Shown: positions 7,895-15,183, numbered from the stretch's first letter. The stretch is DNA of 20,881 nucleotides from a virus (IMGVR_UViG_3300042261_000257:1-20881), one strand, 5' to 3'. Numbers and translations are program-made. Notes: generated by a model not told the origin, from the sequence alone.

Positions 7895-8755
7895 TTAATA
7901 CAGCGCCGCGATCTCAACAACCTTCTTCTCCTCCAGACGGCTTGCGCCCATGCTCATAGAGAAGTACAACTGCTTCGCAAAGTGAAGCGTGCTTTCCTCG
8001 GTGATACGGCTCTGGACATCCTTACCGATTGCCAACCCTGCACCAGACTTGGTGTAGAGCATGCAATAGCGGGTGTTAGACCCGTTCGTGGCCAGACGCT
8101 CTGTGCGGATGACCTTGCAGCCGAGGAACGTGTCGATCTGGCCCTGAACAAGCGCCTTGACGCTGTTGTAATCGGCGGACTTGATTTCCGTCGTGTTCAA
8201 CAGGTCGGACAGTTCACCAGAACCGATGAGCAGGAACTTCTCATCAGACGGGTCAACGTCGTTGCCATTGAGGATCTCCAGCGCGCTGAGCCACTTGGCA
8301 AGCGTGAAGCCAGTCGAACCGACAGCAACCTTCTGGGAAGTAGGAAGAGCCGTTGACGTGCCACCAGCCTTGCCGGTGTACGCTGTGCCACGAAGCGCCG
8401 CGATGAGGATGTCATCAATCTTACGGCCCATGCCGGCGATACCAGACTTGACGATCGCAGATGACGGATCAGCAAGAGTGCGGATGTCATCCATCTTGTC
8501 AATCGCCTTCGCAATGAAGAAGTCCTCAAGCGCGATGCGACGACGGGCGAACGATGCAAGTGTCGGATCGGTAGACTCAAGACGAGCCGAACGAGCAGAC
8601 ACCGTGAACGCTTCCAACTGGTCCATGTAAGTTTCTTCACCGACAACGCCACTCTTGATAGTGACGGTGTTGCGCAGGCGTGAACCCTCCTGCTGGGCGA
8701 GCATGGCAACAATATTGCCATAGCTCTTTGCGTAGATTGTTTCAGGACTTGCCAT
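7895..8755 (-). CDS. Major capsid protein (Phage_capsid_2-like, HK97 fold)
   Basis: A 286-residue protein. The N-terminus ASPETIYAKSYGNIVAMLAQQ and the stretch SRLRNTVTIKSGVVGEETYMDQL, then the helix IAKAIDKMDDIRTLADPSSAIVKS and GMGRKIDDILIAAL, are the pattern of the Phage_capsid_2 family. The later part has SDEKFLLIGSGELSDLL and a strand-rich C-terminus ending KKVVEIAALY. It forms the icosahedral shell. The ATG at 8755 has a strong AAGGAGG six bases upstream. The scaffold gene lies before it, the decoration-like gene after it, and a 135-base structured leader plus a downstream hairpin surround it, all consistent with the most highly expressed virion gene. Length matches the family. Confidence 0.93.
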   Translation of the reverse strand: MASPETIYAKSYGNIVAMLAQQEGSRLRNTVTIKSGVVGEETYMDQLEAFTVSARSARLESTDPTLASFARRRIALEDFFIAKAIDKMDDIRTLADPSSAIVKSGIAGMGRKIDDILIAALRGTAYTGKAGGTSTALPTSQKVAVGSTGFTLAKWLSALEILNGNDVDPSDEKFLLIGSGELSDLLNTTEIKSADYNSVKALVQGQIDTFLGCKVIRTERLATNGSNTRYCMLYTKSGAGLAIGKDVQSRITEESTLHFAKQLYFSMSMGASRLEEKKVVEIAALY

Positions 8756-8890
8756 TTGAAACCTCCTTGTAGGAATAAGTAAAAAAGTTTAACCTAACTC
8801 TTTCACGTTATCCCTACAAGGGGCGTGTACTGCGGGAACTGCTTTGAGGGCCTTTCGGCTTGTCTCGAACTACACACTCAACGCCGGGGC
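8756..8890 (-). promoter_or_regulatory. Structured leader of the major capsid gene
   Basis: The 135 bases between the scaffold stop and the capsid ATG hold no gene. A long dyad runs from 8765-8778 to 8808-8821 (CCTTGTAGG-x-ATAA against TTAT-x-CCTACAAGG, one mismatch). In the RNA, its second arm overlaps the AAGG part of the capsid ribosome site. Upstream, TACAC/GTGTA and GGCG/CGCC segments (about 8822-8829 and 8871-8885) can pair around a GCC-GAAA-GGC hairpin. I see no clear sigma-70 promoter. The fold may stabilise the mRNA or gate capsid translation. Confidence 0.55.
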
Positions 8891-9694
8891 TTACGCTTGT
8901 CCGGCCATTATCATCGCCTGAAGATCAGCCATCCGTGTGACGGCGGAGTCATGTTCAGGATGCAACTCATTATAGAACGGATGCTTCTTGTCACCGAGGA
9001 TGTTATTGTACTCACTCTGTGCCTCGTCAGGTGTCATCGTGACCCTCGCTTTCCCTGCGATCTTGTCCTCTGATACCATCTCAGCCAACTCAGACATACC
9101 CTCGATGAATGCCCTGTCATTCGACAGAACCTGCCACGCAGGATGTAATTCCTTACCCTTGAACACCGTGTCGATCACCTTCTGCGCTCCGGCAACCTTC
9201 GCCTCATACGCCGCGCCCCACTTCTCACGCAACTTCGTTTCGCTATCACCGCGCATATTCTTCGCTTTATCAGTTTCCTGATTGAACGAATTCTCGCGCA
9301 TCTTCTTGAACGCATTGAACATCCCCTCAAGATGCTTCTTGGGAACGCCCATCTCAATCGCCGCCTTCTTGAACGCCGCTTTCTCCTCAGCACTCACGCG
9401 GATCGGCTCGGCAACATCATCATCATTAAGATCGTATCCGTCCTCTTTATCCGGTGCGCCAGCCTTCGCCCAGAACGCTTTCCATTCCTCAGGCGTTGAC
9501 TTCTCCGTCGGAACAACGATCTTGTCTTTGCCTAACGTCTTTTGGATCTCGATGTACGACTTTGCAAGATCACCCATGCCCTTGAACTTCGTGATGCTCG
9601 GATTCGCTTTCAAATCGGCATCAAGCCCGTCGAACCATTGAGGCGTAGGGTCTGGTGTCGGCTTCGGATCTGGATTCGGATTTGGGTCTGGCAT
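8891..9694 (-). CDS. Capsid scaffolding protein
   Basis: A 267-residue acidic helical protein. It starts with a proline/aspartate-rich tail (PDPNPNPDPKPTPDP), followed by QWFDGLDADLKANPSITKFKG, then DLAKSYIEIQKTLGKDKIVVP and STPEEWKAFWAKAGAP, which is a well-known pattern of podoviral scaffold proteins. The C-terminal half is charged and helical. Scaffolds direct procapsid assembly and are then lost. The frame opens 19 codons earlier, but AAGGAG lies five bases before the ATG at 9694, so I start there. It lies directly before the capsid gene and after the portal and Bbp19-like genes, the expected place. A putative promoter lies at 9757-9785. Confidence 0.88.
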   Translation of the reverse strand: MPDPNPNPDPKPTPDPTPQWFDGLDADLKANPSITKFKGMGDLAKSYIEIQKTLGKDKIVVPTEKSTPEEWKAFWAKAGAPDKEDGYDLNDDDVAEPIRVSAEEKAAFKKAAIEMGVPKKHLEGMFNAFKKMRENSFNQETDKAKNMRGDSETKLREKWGAAYEAKVAGAQKVIDTVFKGKELHPAWQVLSNDRAFIEGMSELAEMVSEDKIAGKARVTMTPDEAQSEYNNILGDKKHPFYNELHPEHDSAVTRMADLQAMIMAGQA

Positions 9695-9756
9695 TTCAAC
9701 TCCTTGTATACGGTCCGCTTGTCCCGACATTCGGGGGCTGGATTGTCGCATTAGTA

Positions 9757-9785
9757 TTATTACAATTCTTTGCTAATCTTTCAAC
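9757..9785 (-). promoter_or_regulatory. Candidate sigma-70 promoter before scaffold and capsid genes
   Basis: On the minus strand TTGAAA (9785-9780) is followed after 17 bases by AATAAT (9762-9757), in an AT-rich gap between the Bbp19-like and scaffold genes. Neighbouring TAATAC could also act as the -10. It would give extra transcription of scaffold and capsid. A small CCCGA-CAT-TCGGG hairpin (9724-9736) lies in the resulting leader. Match is only moderate. Confidence 0.4.
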
Positions 9786-9857
9786 AATTTTTTAACAAAT
9801 AATAAATCACGATGAAACCGATCAACCATTACATATCCCACAGCACGGTAAGAACGA

Positions 9858-10124
9858 TCATTTAATCGCTTTCTTAGGACGCTCTTTCTTCGTATCAGGA
9901 CGCAACGCCATCTGTGCAATATGCCTTGCGAAATCCTGCTTCGCACAATTCGCCGCCATCACCAACGCGTCCGTGCTGAACGCAGAGCGCTCCATCACAC
10001 CAGACAGCATAATGTCGCGCAACACGCGCTTGCCAGCCGGCAACGCGAATATCTCCTCGTAGTCCTTCTTCAATGCCTCGGTCTGTGCCACGCGCTTCTT
10101 CTGAACGATATCAACTCTGTCCAT
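9858..10124 (-). CDS. Bbp19-like phage protein
   Basis: An 88-residue protein. The core LKKDYEEIFALPAGKRVLRDIM followed by GVMERSAFSTDALVMAANCAKQDFARHI matches the small Bbp19-type family (named after Bordetella phage BPP-1), whose members read F-x-x-x-x-G-R-x-V-L-x-D-L, then S-x-F-x-x-D, then G-x-R-x-x-x. Its biochemical role is not established; genes of this type occur next to portal genes. I chose the ATG at 10124, which has GAAGGAG seven bases upstream and overlaps the portal end by 14 bases. The longer open frame adds an arginine-rich stretch that is only the shadow of the portal gene. Confidence 0.75.
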   Translation of the reverse strand: MDRVDIVQKKRVAQTEALKKDYEEIFALPAGKRVLRDIMLSGVMERSAFSTDALVMAANCAKQDFARHIAQMALRPDTKKERPKKAIK

Positions 10125-11748
10125 CCGGCTTCTCCTTCGCCTTTGCGAACGACGCACTTGCCGCCCCGGCATCCTTAGCGATCATCGCACCCTGTTGCAT
10201 CGTTGCCATCTTCTGCATTGCCATCTGTTGCTGCGAGCGATCTTGCCTTACGGCGTTAACCTCATCATCATCGTTTATGACATCAGGATCAACAGAATAC
10301 GCCTTAGCGAACTTGTCAACCACCTTGTCCGCATTGACCTTATCCAACACAGTCGGAGCCATCTGCGCCATCTGTCCAATGATAGCAATGAACGTCTGCA
10401 TATCACGCGCCTGGACAGCCCTCTGCGCCTTTGCCAACGGACTGACATACACAACGTCCCATTCAACGCCGTTCAATTCCTCTGGTATTTGTGGCAACTT
10501 CCCGGCCCTCATCATAATGTTGAACGTGCGATAGATGATAGGATTCAGCAACTCGTTCTGCAACCTGCCAAGCACAGGACCTAGAATAAGCATCTTCTCT
10601 TGTGTCCTCTCGACAACCTCCGTCGCGGTCATATCCACGCCTTGTGCCAGCATCAGGAACAAGTCAACGAAGAACGCCTTCTGGATCTTCTGCTCTTGCC
10701 TCTGCATATAGTCCAGACCGATCTGAATATTCCGGTCATGCTTCAAGCTCTGCACCGCCTGACCCTGTGACAACGGCTGACGCTGATAGTTCATCGCGTC
10801 CTTCCGGAGATCAAGCGTTCCCATAAGCCCGTCATGTTCTGCCAGCCAGGGCGGGTACGCATCGAACTTCGCCGAGTCCTCATAGAACATCGTGGCATTG
10901 TTCAACCGCTGAACGCTCGGATAGCATGAATACATCGGTCCATACCCATACGTCTCACCGCTGTTCTTGTAGAACCTCGGATACATATACGGGAACTCCT
11001 CATACCCTCCCTCATGCACCATCTTCTTGTCGGCACACGACACCCAATACGACGCGAACGGCTTATTCGTGCCGTCCTTCTTGCGCGGATCACGCTTGTT
11101 CCTCGGACAGACATAATGCACGAAATCGAACTTCTTATTGAAATCCTTATTCGCAATCGCCTCCATCACAGCCTTGCCGACCTTCGCATCGCCCCATTTC
11201 TTATACGCCTGCCACGCGGTAAACTGAAACTTCCGATATAGCATCGTGATATTGTCCCTGTCATCCTCGACGACATAGACCTCTTTCGGGTGACGGGAAT
11301 AGAACCTCACAACGTCATCAATGTCCTCATCCTCATATATCGGACCGTTACCGGCAACGCCAAGATCAAGATAAACCTCATGCACCTGCTGATAGAAATT
11401 GCTATTGCCCAGTACTGCATACATCGCCTCAGCGCTGTCTTGAAAGAACTTCGCCGCACCGGAAGACCGCATCAGACGCTCATCCCTTGTCCTCAACTCG
11501 AACCATCTCTGCGCGGCATTGGTCATATACCCAGACAGACCGGCCGCAAGGATCAGATTCGACTGGATAGCCGTATCGTCATACACGTCATCAGGCAACT
11601 TCTCACCAGGCTCATACTGCGACTGAACGCCACGCTTGCGAGGCGCTCCGTAGTAAAACAGGTCTTCCCATGTATTCTCGACGATCGTCCTGTCGGACTT
11701 CGCTTTATCAAACCCCATCAATATCTCGGCGGCTGAATGTTCTGGCAT
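10111..11748 (-). CDS. Portal protein (T7-type head-tail connector)
   Basis: A 545-residue protein. NTWEDLFYYGAPRKR near the N-terminus, then DDTAIQSNLILAAGLSGYMTNAAQRWFEL, and later YGYGPMYSCYPSVQRLN, match the Head-tail_con (T7 gp8-like) portal family. A helical region near residues 390-430 (AFFVDLFLMLAQ ... TATEVVERTQEK) and PLAKAQRAV further on are also typical. The protein forms the dodecameric ring at the capsid vertex through which DNA is pumped and to which the tail adaptor binds. The C-terminus is glutamine/methionine/alanine rich. The ATG at 11748 has AGGAG seven bases upstream, overlapping the end of the previous small gene. Length is typical. Confidence 0.93.
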   Translation of the reverse strand: MPEHSAAEILMGFDKAKSDRTIVENTWEDLFYYGAPRKRGVQSQYEPGEKLPDDVYDDTAIQSNLILAAGLSGYMTNAAQRWFELRTRDERLMRSSGAAKFFQDSAEAMYAVLGNSNFYQQVHEVYLDLGVAGNGPIYEDEDIDDVVRFYSRHPKEVYVVEDDRDNITMLYRKFQFTAWQAYKKWGDAKVGKAVMEAIANKDFNKKFDFVHYVCPRNKRDPRKKDGTNKPFASYWVSCADKKMVHEGGYEEFPYMYPRFYKNSGETYGYGPMYSCYPSVQRLNNATMFYEDSAKFDAYPPWLAEHDGLMGTLDLRKDAMNYQRQPLSQGQAVQSLKHDRNIQIGLDYMQRQEQKIQKAFFVDLFLMLAQGVDMTATEVVERTQEKMLILGPVLGRLQNELLNPIIYRTFNIMMRAGKLPQIPEELNGVEWDVVYVSPLAKAQRAVQARDMQTFIAIIGQMAQMAPTVLDKVNADKVVDKFAKAYSVDPDVINDDDEVNAVRQDRSQQQMAMQKMATMQQGAMIAKDAGAASASFAKAKEKPDGQS

Positions 11749-11749
11749 A

Positions 11750-11932
11750 TTACGTCTCCTTTATGCCGAGCATATTTAATACGGCATTTCCATTACGTTG
11801 AGGGAACTCAATGATCCCTCCTGTGTTACGACGTGGTAACGGCTTCTTTACAACGGGATTGATCTTCTTCTTGACTTCAACCTTCGGAGTTGACTTCGTT
11901 GCATCGACGTTGATGGTTACGTTAATGTCCAT
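11750..11932 (-). CDS. Small basic hypothetical protein before portal
   Basis: A 60-residue protein (MDINVTINVDATKSTPK ... GNAVLNMLGIKET) with a short beta-like start and a lysine/proline-rich middle (VKKKINPVVKKPLPRRN). I do not recognise a family. I start at the ATG at 11932, immediately after the stop of the upstream gene (TGACATG), with GGGGG just before it. The longer frame only reads through the end of that gene. It ends one base before the portal start region. It is probably a minor head or assembly protein, by position only. Confidence 0.55.
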   Translation of the reverse strand: MDINVTINVDATKSTPKVEVKKKINPVVKKPLPRRNTGGIIEFPQRNGNAVLNMLGIKET

Positions 11933-11933
11933 G

Positions 11934-12263
11934 TCAGACCCCCAGGATGCTCTTAACATTGGTGCTTGCCTGTTCCGTTGTCCCAAGTCCGCCAGGCGCG
12001 GTAAGGATTGACTGTGTTGCACCGGCTTGCTTAGCCTTCAACTTTGTCCGCGCAGTTTCAGCCGCCAACTGCGGGGCTTTCAAACTCGCCTCGATCTGCG
12101 CCATACCGACACGCTCTTGCGCTTCGGCGGCTTTCTTGGCGGCACTAGATTGTTCATGCGCAGAATAAGCCGCCGCGCCCGCCGCTCCCGTCGCGCCGAC
12201 ACCAATTACAATGGCCGCAGCTGTAACAGGGTCCATACAACGATACGATGCAGGTCTAAACAT
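11934..12263 (-). CDS. Small alanine-rich protein with N-terminal hydrophobic segment
   Basis: A 109-residue protein. Residues 10-33 (MDPVTAAAIVIGVGATGAAGAAAY) form a small-residue hydrophobic helix that could span or dip into a membrane. It is followed by a long alanine/lysine/glutamate helix (SSAAKKAAEAQERVGMAQIEAS) and a glycine/threonine-rich tail. The start ATG at 12263 has AAGGAG seven bases upstream. Short proteins of this type lie between the terminase and portal genes in many podoviruses, but I know of no proven role. The helix pattern recalls internal virion or tail proteins. Confidence 0.55.
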   Translation of the reverse strand: MFRPASYRCMDPVTAAAIVIGVGATGAAGAAAYSAHEQSSAAKKAAEAQERVGMAQIEASLKAPQLAAETARTKLKAKQAGATQSILTAPGGLGTTEQASTNVKSILGV

Positions 12264-12266
12264 ATT

Positions 12267-12539
12267 TTATCTCCTTGTAAATAATTTCCCGTTCCGATAC
12301 CACGACACGCTTTTATATTTCGTCAACAATCTCCTAGCGTGTTTAATGATGCTACGGTCTCCAACAAGTTCAAGACGGACAATCACGGCATTATCACCCT
12401 TACTATCCATCACACTAATTATAAACCCAGCATCGTGTAAAAGTATAGGATTTTCTTGTATTTTTATCAAAGCATCATCATCAACACATATCGCCTGTGC
12501 AAAGTCATCATGTATTCCGTCAGCGGTTATCACAATCAT
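12267..12539 (-). CDS. Hypothetical protein coupled to the large terminase gene
   Basis: A 90-residue protein with alternating strand and helix segments (ILLHDAGFIISVMDSKGDNAVIVRLEL, then a helix, then SVSWYRNGKLFTRR). The closing W-x-R-x-G-K motif is one I have seen in small phage proteins near terminase genes, but no function can be given. Its ATG overlaps the terminase stop as ATGA, so it is probably translated by re-initiation. The next gene starts three bases after its stop. Confidence 0.55.
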   Translation of the reverse strand: MIVITADGIHDDFAQAICVDDDALIKIQENPILLHDAGFIISVMDSKGDNAVIVRLELVGDRSIIKHARRLLTKYKSVSWYRNGKLFTRR

Positions 12540-13834
12540 CTTATCGCCGCCTTTTGCATATGTTTCCGTTCCGTGATGTCATTCCTTGACCTTACCGGCA
12601 TTGCGAACGTCAGTGCTAATGCATCACCAACATCCGTTGACCTTCCGAGCCGCTTCTTAATATCCTCTTTACTTTCAAGTCGCATCCTGTTCATCGCATC
12701 GAATGAGTATGTCGGCGTCACAAGATCGGCCTTCAGTTCCGGCGTCTGCGGCAACTGGCCAACATTCACGATCCATTCGCGCATCGTATCCCACATCTCC
12801 ATGCGCTTATTGAGATAGTGCTGATTGATCGGAGCAGACCCGAAGTTCACTTCATGCACCGAATACCCCAACTGACGCATCCTGTCAATGATCCCCTCAC
12901 CGCGTCCGGCGTCGATGAACACCGCGTCTGGTCTAACCCTGTCGCACAACGTCGTCAAGTGTCCTACCAGTTGCATATTGTCAACACCCTTGAACACCAT
13001 CGGCTCATCGGCCTTCTTGCCGGTCCGCACCTGGAACACAGACCGGTCATCACCGAACCGCGCAACGTCAACGCCAATGATCACCGGGTCATAATTGATG
13101 TCAACGATCTTATAATCCCTCGCGCATGAGGCAGATACCATATCGATCGTTATCAACACGTTATCAGACGCGGCCGTGAAGTCGCACAGGATCTCTTGCC
13201 TAAACGTGCTTTCAGCCATGACAGATTTAAGCTCTGCCATTTCATCCGCGTTTATGACGCCAGTCTCATCACCGCGATAACACCCAGCCCACCATGACGC
13301 GTCGTTCTCTTGCATTCGCTTCATGCCGTGATTATAGATGTCAAAGAACTGGTTTTGCCCCTTCGGCGTTCCCATGAACAGACACCACCCGTTGCGGTCC
13401 GATAGAGCCGGGCGGATGATCTCGGAGAACACCTCCGGCTTGATCTGCGCGTACTCATCGAGGACGCACCCATCGAGATACGTTCCGCGAAGCGCGTCTG
13501 GATTGTCCGCACCGAAGATGTATAGCTTAGATCCGTTAGGCAACTCAATGATGAGATCACCCTCGCGGACAACAACGCCCGGGATCACGGCACAGAACCT
13601 GCGGAAATAATCCCAGGAGATCAACTTCGCTTGTTTGAGGAACGGCGCGATATACGCATATCTACAATCAATCCTATTGTTTTTTAGCGCCATCTTTATT
13701 ATATGATTTATTGCAAGCACAGTCTTCCCGGCTCGTCTATGCATAACGAGAACATTAAATCTATGACTTTCTATTTTTGGGTGTATTTCTGTCTGTGGGT
13801 GCCGCGGTTTATAAGGTATGATTATTTCTGGCAT
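12536..13834 (-). CDS. terL: Terminase large subunit
   Basis: A 432-residue DNA packaging motor. The ATPase half has Walker A HRRAGKT (residues 32-38), Walker B CVLDE (residues 123-127) and the coupling motif GTPKG (155-159). The nuclease half has the RNase H-like acidic residues in GVDVARFGDD (D256), FIDAGRG (D308) and STDVGDALAL (D401, D404). All key residues are present, so both translocation and cleavage should work. The ATG at 13834 lies 13 bases inside the end of the HNH gene with only a weak GGA site, suggesting coupled translation. Order small terminase, HNH, large terminase, portal is standard. Length is slightly short but within the family range. Confidence 0.95.
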   Translation of the reverse strand: MPEIIIPYKPRHPQTEIHPKIESHRFNVLVMHRRAGKTVLAINHIIKMALKNNRIDCRYAYIAPFLKQAKLISWDYFRRFCAVIPGVVVREGDLIIELPNGSKLYIFGADNPDALRGTYLDGCVLDEYAQIKPEVFSEIIRPALSDRNGWCLFMGTPKGQNQFFDIYNHGMKRMQENDASWWAGCYRGDETGVINADEMAELKSVMAESTFRQEILCDFTAASDNVLITIDMVSASCARDYKIVDINYDPVIIGVDVARFGDDRSVFQVRTGKKADEPMVFKGVDNMQLVGHLTTLCDRVRPDAVFIDAGRGEGIIDRMRQLGYSVHEVNFGSAPINQHYLNKRMEMWDTMREWIVNVGQLPQTPELKADLVTPTYSFDAMNRMRLESKEDIKKRLGRSTDVGDALALTFAMPVRSRNDITERKHMQKAAIR

Positions 13835-14400
13835 TTAGCATCCATAAACTCTTGTTCTGTCATATCGTGTTTGGATAAGTTACAGAATTGACAAGAAACT
13901 CCGAGATTATTGTACTCATTATTACCACCACGAGAAATAGGTGTCTTGTGTTCAAGGTGATCTTTCCTAAATTCTATTGGGCTTAAACATAGATAACAAG
14001 TAAGAGTTCCGTATCTTTTAATGTTGTCCTCATATACCATTTGGACAACCTTTGTTGATAGCCCCTTCATGAGCGACCTGCGAACAGCCGCCCTTTTCTT
14101 TGCACCAAGCCGTCCTTTTATCGTTCTATAATACCTACGATGAACTTCGTTACATCGCTCTCTATTGTTTATACGATAATTCCTATCGTTTTCTGCTTTA
14201 CGCTCTCTATTTTCTTCTCTCCAACGCTTGTCGTTCTGTTTCTTTCTGTCAGCGTTTTTTATTCTATATGCCTTGCAATCTGCAAGGCATTTCTCTCTAT
14301 TTGAATAATAATAATCTTTCTTCCCTTGAAGGATTCTATCGCGATTAACACGACGATACTCGTCGTTGTATTCCTTCATATATGCTTTTTTATCAAACAT
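13822..14400 (-). CDS. HNH endonuclease next to terminase, with repeat-rich N-terminal arm
   Basis: A 192-residue protein. The C-terminal third holds a zinc-braced HNH nuclease: CYLC (C135, C138), DHLEHKTPISRGG (residues 147-159), NNLGV and CQFCN (C170, C173, N174). The N-terminal 95 residues are a highly charged array of about 18-residue repeats ending in NRER/NRDR-like sequence (near residues 19, 34, 49, 64 and 79), likely a helical DNA-binding arm. HNH proteins beside terminases (for example HK97 gp74) stimulate or are needed for cos cleavage by the terminase. Alternatively it could be a free-standing homing endonuclease that has settled here. Start ATG overlaps the small terminase stop by one base (TAATG). 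Its sequence looks more AT-rich than the terminase gene, hinting at later arrival. Confidence 0.85.
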   Translation of the reverse strand: MFDKKAYMKEYNDEYRRVNRDRILQGKKDYYYSNREKCLADCKAYRIKNADRKKQNDKRWREENRERKAENDRNYRINNRERCNEVHRRYYRTIKGRLGAKKRAAVRRSLMKGLSTKVVQMVYEDNIKRYGTLTCYLCLSPIEFRKDHLEHKTPISRGGNNEYNNLGVSCQFCNLSKHDMTEQEFMDAKCQK

Positions 14401-14666
14401 TATTCAATCCATCTAAAAGCAAGCACATTATTCATTGGGTTGTTCTCTTGACCACCTAGATTTATGTTCTGTGGGACAGACTTACCTGCAAGATGTTCAG
14501 CTACCTTTAGCTTATCCGCACGAGACTCACGGGGATCGTTTAAGAATGACTCGATAATTTCCCACGATTTTGAAATAACTCTAGCGCGAAGCCCCTCGTC
14601 TACCAACGACGGCCGTCCCGCTCCAGGTCTAGCACCACCATTTGTAAATCCTTTCTTACCAACCAT
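14400..14666 (-). CDS. Putative terminase small subunit
   Basis: An 88-residue protein. The N-terminal GARPGAGRPSLVDEGLRARVI is the usual entry of one class of phage small terminases, followed by a helical region (WEIIESFLN ... ADKLKVAEHLAGKSVPQ) that ends in the G-K-x-V-P-Q motif before a flexible tail. In this class the protein recognises packaging sites and loads the large subunit. It is short, but position one gene before the HNH and large terminase supports the call. The ATG at 14666 has no adjacent Shine-Dalgarno site; an AAAGG lies before a perfect leader hairpin that could bring it closer. It is the first gene after promoter 14711-14739. Confidence 0.7.
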   Translation of the reverse strand: MVGKKGFTNGGARPGAGRPSLVDEGLRARVISKSWEIIESFLNDPRESRADKLKVAEHLAGKSVPQNINLGGQENNPMNNVLAFRWIE

Positions 14667-14677
14667 ATGTGACTGAA

Positions 14678-14697
14678 AAATCTGAATAGTCAGATTT
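14678..14697 (-). promoter_or_regulatory. Perfect inverted repeat in the late-operon leader
   Basis: AAATCTGA and TCAGATTT (8-bp arms, ATAG spacer) lie between the promoter and the small terminase ATG. In DNA it is a plausible operator half-site pair. In RNA it is a hairpin occupying the place where a ribosome site would be expected, with AAAGG on its far side. Either repressor binding or hairpin-bridged initiation would make this a late-gene control point; the sequence does not tell which. Confidence 0.45.
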
Positions 14698-14710
14698 ACC
14701 TTTCATCAAA

Positions 14711-14739
14711 ACTATAATACTATTCATCAATTTAGTCAA
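14711..14739 (-). promoter_or_regulatory. Sigma-70 promoter of the packaging/structural operon
   Basis: On the minus strand TTGACT (14739-14734) and TATAGT (14716-14711) are separated by 17 bases, each one mismatch from consensus. The predicted transcript starts near 14704 and enters the small terminase gene and all the structural genes. The -35 box overlaps the stop codon of the 34-aa gene at 14736, so the upstream operon probably reads through as well. Confidence 0.75.
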
Positions 14740-14840
14740 ACTTTATTTTCACAATCTTCGCGCCAGATACATTTCTTGCATTTGTGTTTGTTTGGAAAGC
14801 ATTTGATCGTTGGAAAGTTACCGCGAGATTTTGCGCCCAT
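14736..14840 (-). CDS. Cysteine-rich micro-protein
   Basis: A 34-residue open frame (start MGAKSRGNFPTIKC) with four cysteines spaced C14-x6-C21-x2-C24-x5-C30, a compact possible zinc site in a lysine-rich chain. The ATG at 14840 has only AAAGAA upstream, so expression strength is doubtful. Its stop overlaps the -35 box of the late promoter. It is the last small gene before the late block. The cysteine pattern argues for real coding, but so short a frame can arise by chance. Confidence 0.5.
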   Translation of the reverse strand: MGAKSRGNFPTIKCFPNKHKCKKCIWREDCENKV

Positions 14841-14891
14841 GTTATTTCTTTCGTTTAAACGCGTTTAAAGCCACGATCTCAATAACCCTTG

Positions 14892-15029
14892 TCACCACGT
14901 CACCACATAGGTCAAACCGCCCGCGAACAGCCAATAAAGGCATCTACGCCAGTCTCCATCAAGGCCGTAGGGAATTGCCGCGAGTATATCAATTATTATT
15001 AAGATTGTTGGTAGTATTTTTGGATTCAT
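14892..15029 (-). CDS. Small two-helix membrane protein
   Basis: A 45-residue open frame. Residues 4-19 (KILPTILIIIDILAAI) and 31-44 (LYWLFAGGLTYVVT) are hydrophobic and flank the polar turn YGLDGDWRRC. This N-P-K-x-L-x-x-I-L-I-x-x-D-x-x-A-A ... GDWRR-x-x-YW pattern is one I recognise from small phage and prophage membrane proteins of unknown role. The ATG at 15029 has GAGG five bases upstream. It overlaps the upstream 48-aa gene by 41 bases in a different frame. It is likely an inner membrane protein. A lysis accessory (holin-like) role is possible, but nothing here proves it. Confidence 0.7.
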   Translation of the reverse strand: MNPKILPTILIIIDILAAIPYGLDGDWRRCLYWLFAGGLTYVVTW

Positions 15030-15135
15030 AAATCCTCACGATCTGCCCGTTGAATGTTGAAAGAATAAGGGCCAGGAGATCCATTTCCTGGTCCGTGAAA
15101 CCGTGTTTTGATTGGAATTGTTGGCGAGTGAGCAT
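14989..15135 (-). CDS. 48-aa hypothetical protein
   Basis: A short acidic/polar protein (MLTRQQFQSKHGFTDQEMDL, then LLALILSTFNG-like helix, then an asparagine-rich end). The T-R-x-Q-F-x-x-K-H-G-F-T-D-x-E-M pattern looks like a genuine small helical phage protein, but I cannot assign a family. No clear Shine-Dalgarno site precedes the ATG at 15135; the upstream bases are AT-rich (TTTAACATATAT). It lies just beyond the putative origin and overlaps the membrane micro-gene. Confidence 0.55.
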   Translation of the reverse strand: MLTRQQFQSKHGFTDQEMDLLALILSTFNGQIVRIYESKNTTNNLNNN

Positions 15136-15167
15136 ATATATGTTAAATAGTATTATTTATTGTAGCC

Positions 15168-15176
15168 TGTGGAAAA
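15168..15176 (-). other. DnaA-box-like nonamer
   Basis: On the minus strand TTTTCCACA matches the Escherichia coli DnaA box TTATCCACA at eight of nine positions. It lies eight bases from the first iteron and next to an AT-rich stretch (15131-15165), so it fits an origin. A single nonamer can occur by chance. Confidence 0.4.
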
Positions 15177-15183
15177 CCTGTTA

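Noticed and set aside
8181-8630. Long plus-strand open frame opposite the capsid gene
   Set aside because: It mirrors the codon bias of the minus-strand capsid gene, lacks a ribosome site and has no protein-like pattern.
14892-14980. Extra 33-codon frame overlapping the membrane micro-gene (start near ATGCCTTTA on the minus strand)
   Set aside because: It mostly overlaps the better supported membrane protein in another frame, has a poorly spaced ribosome site and shows no recognisable pattern.
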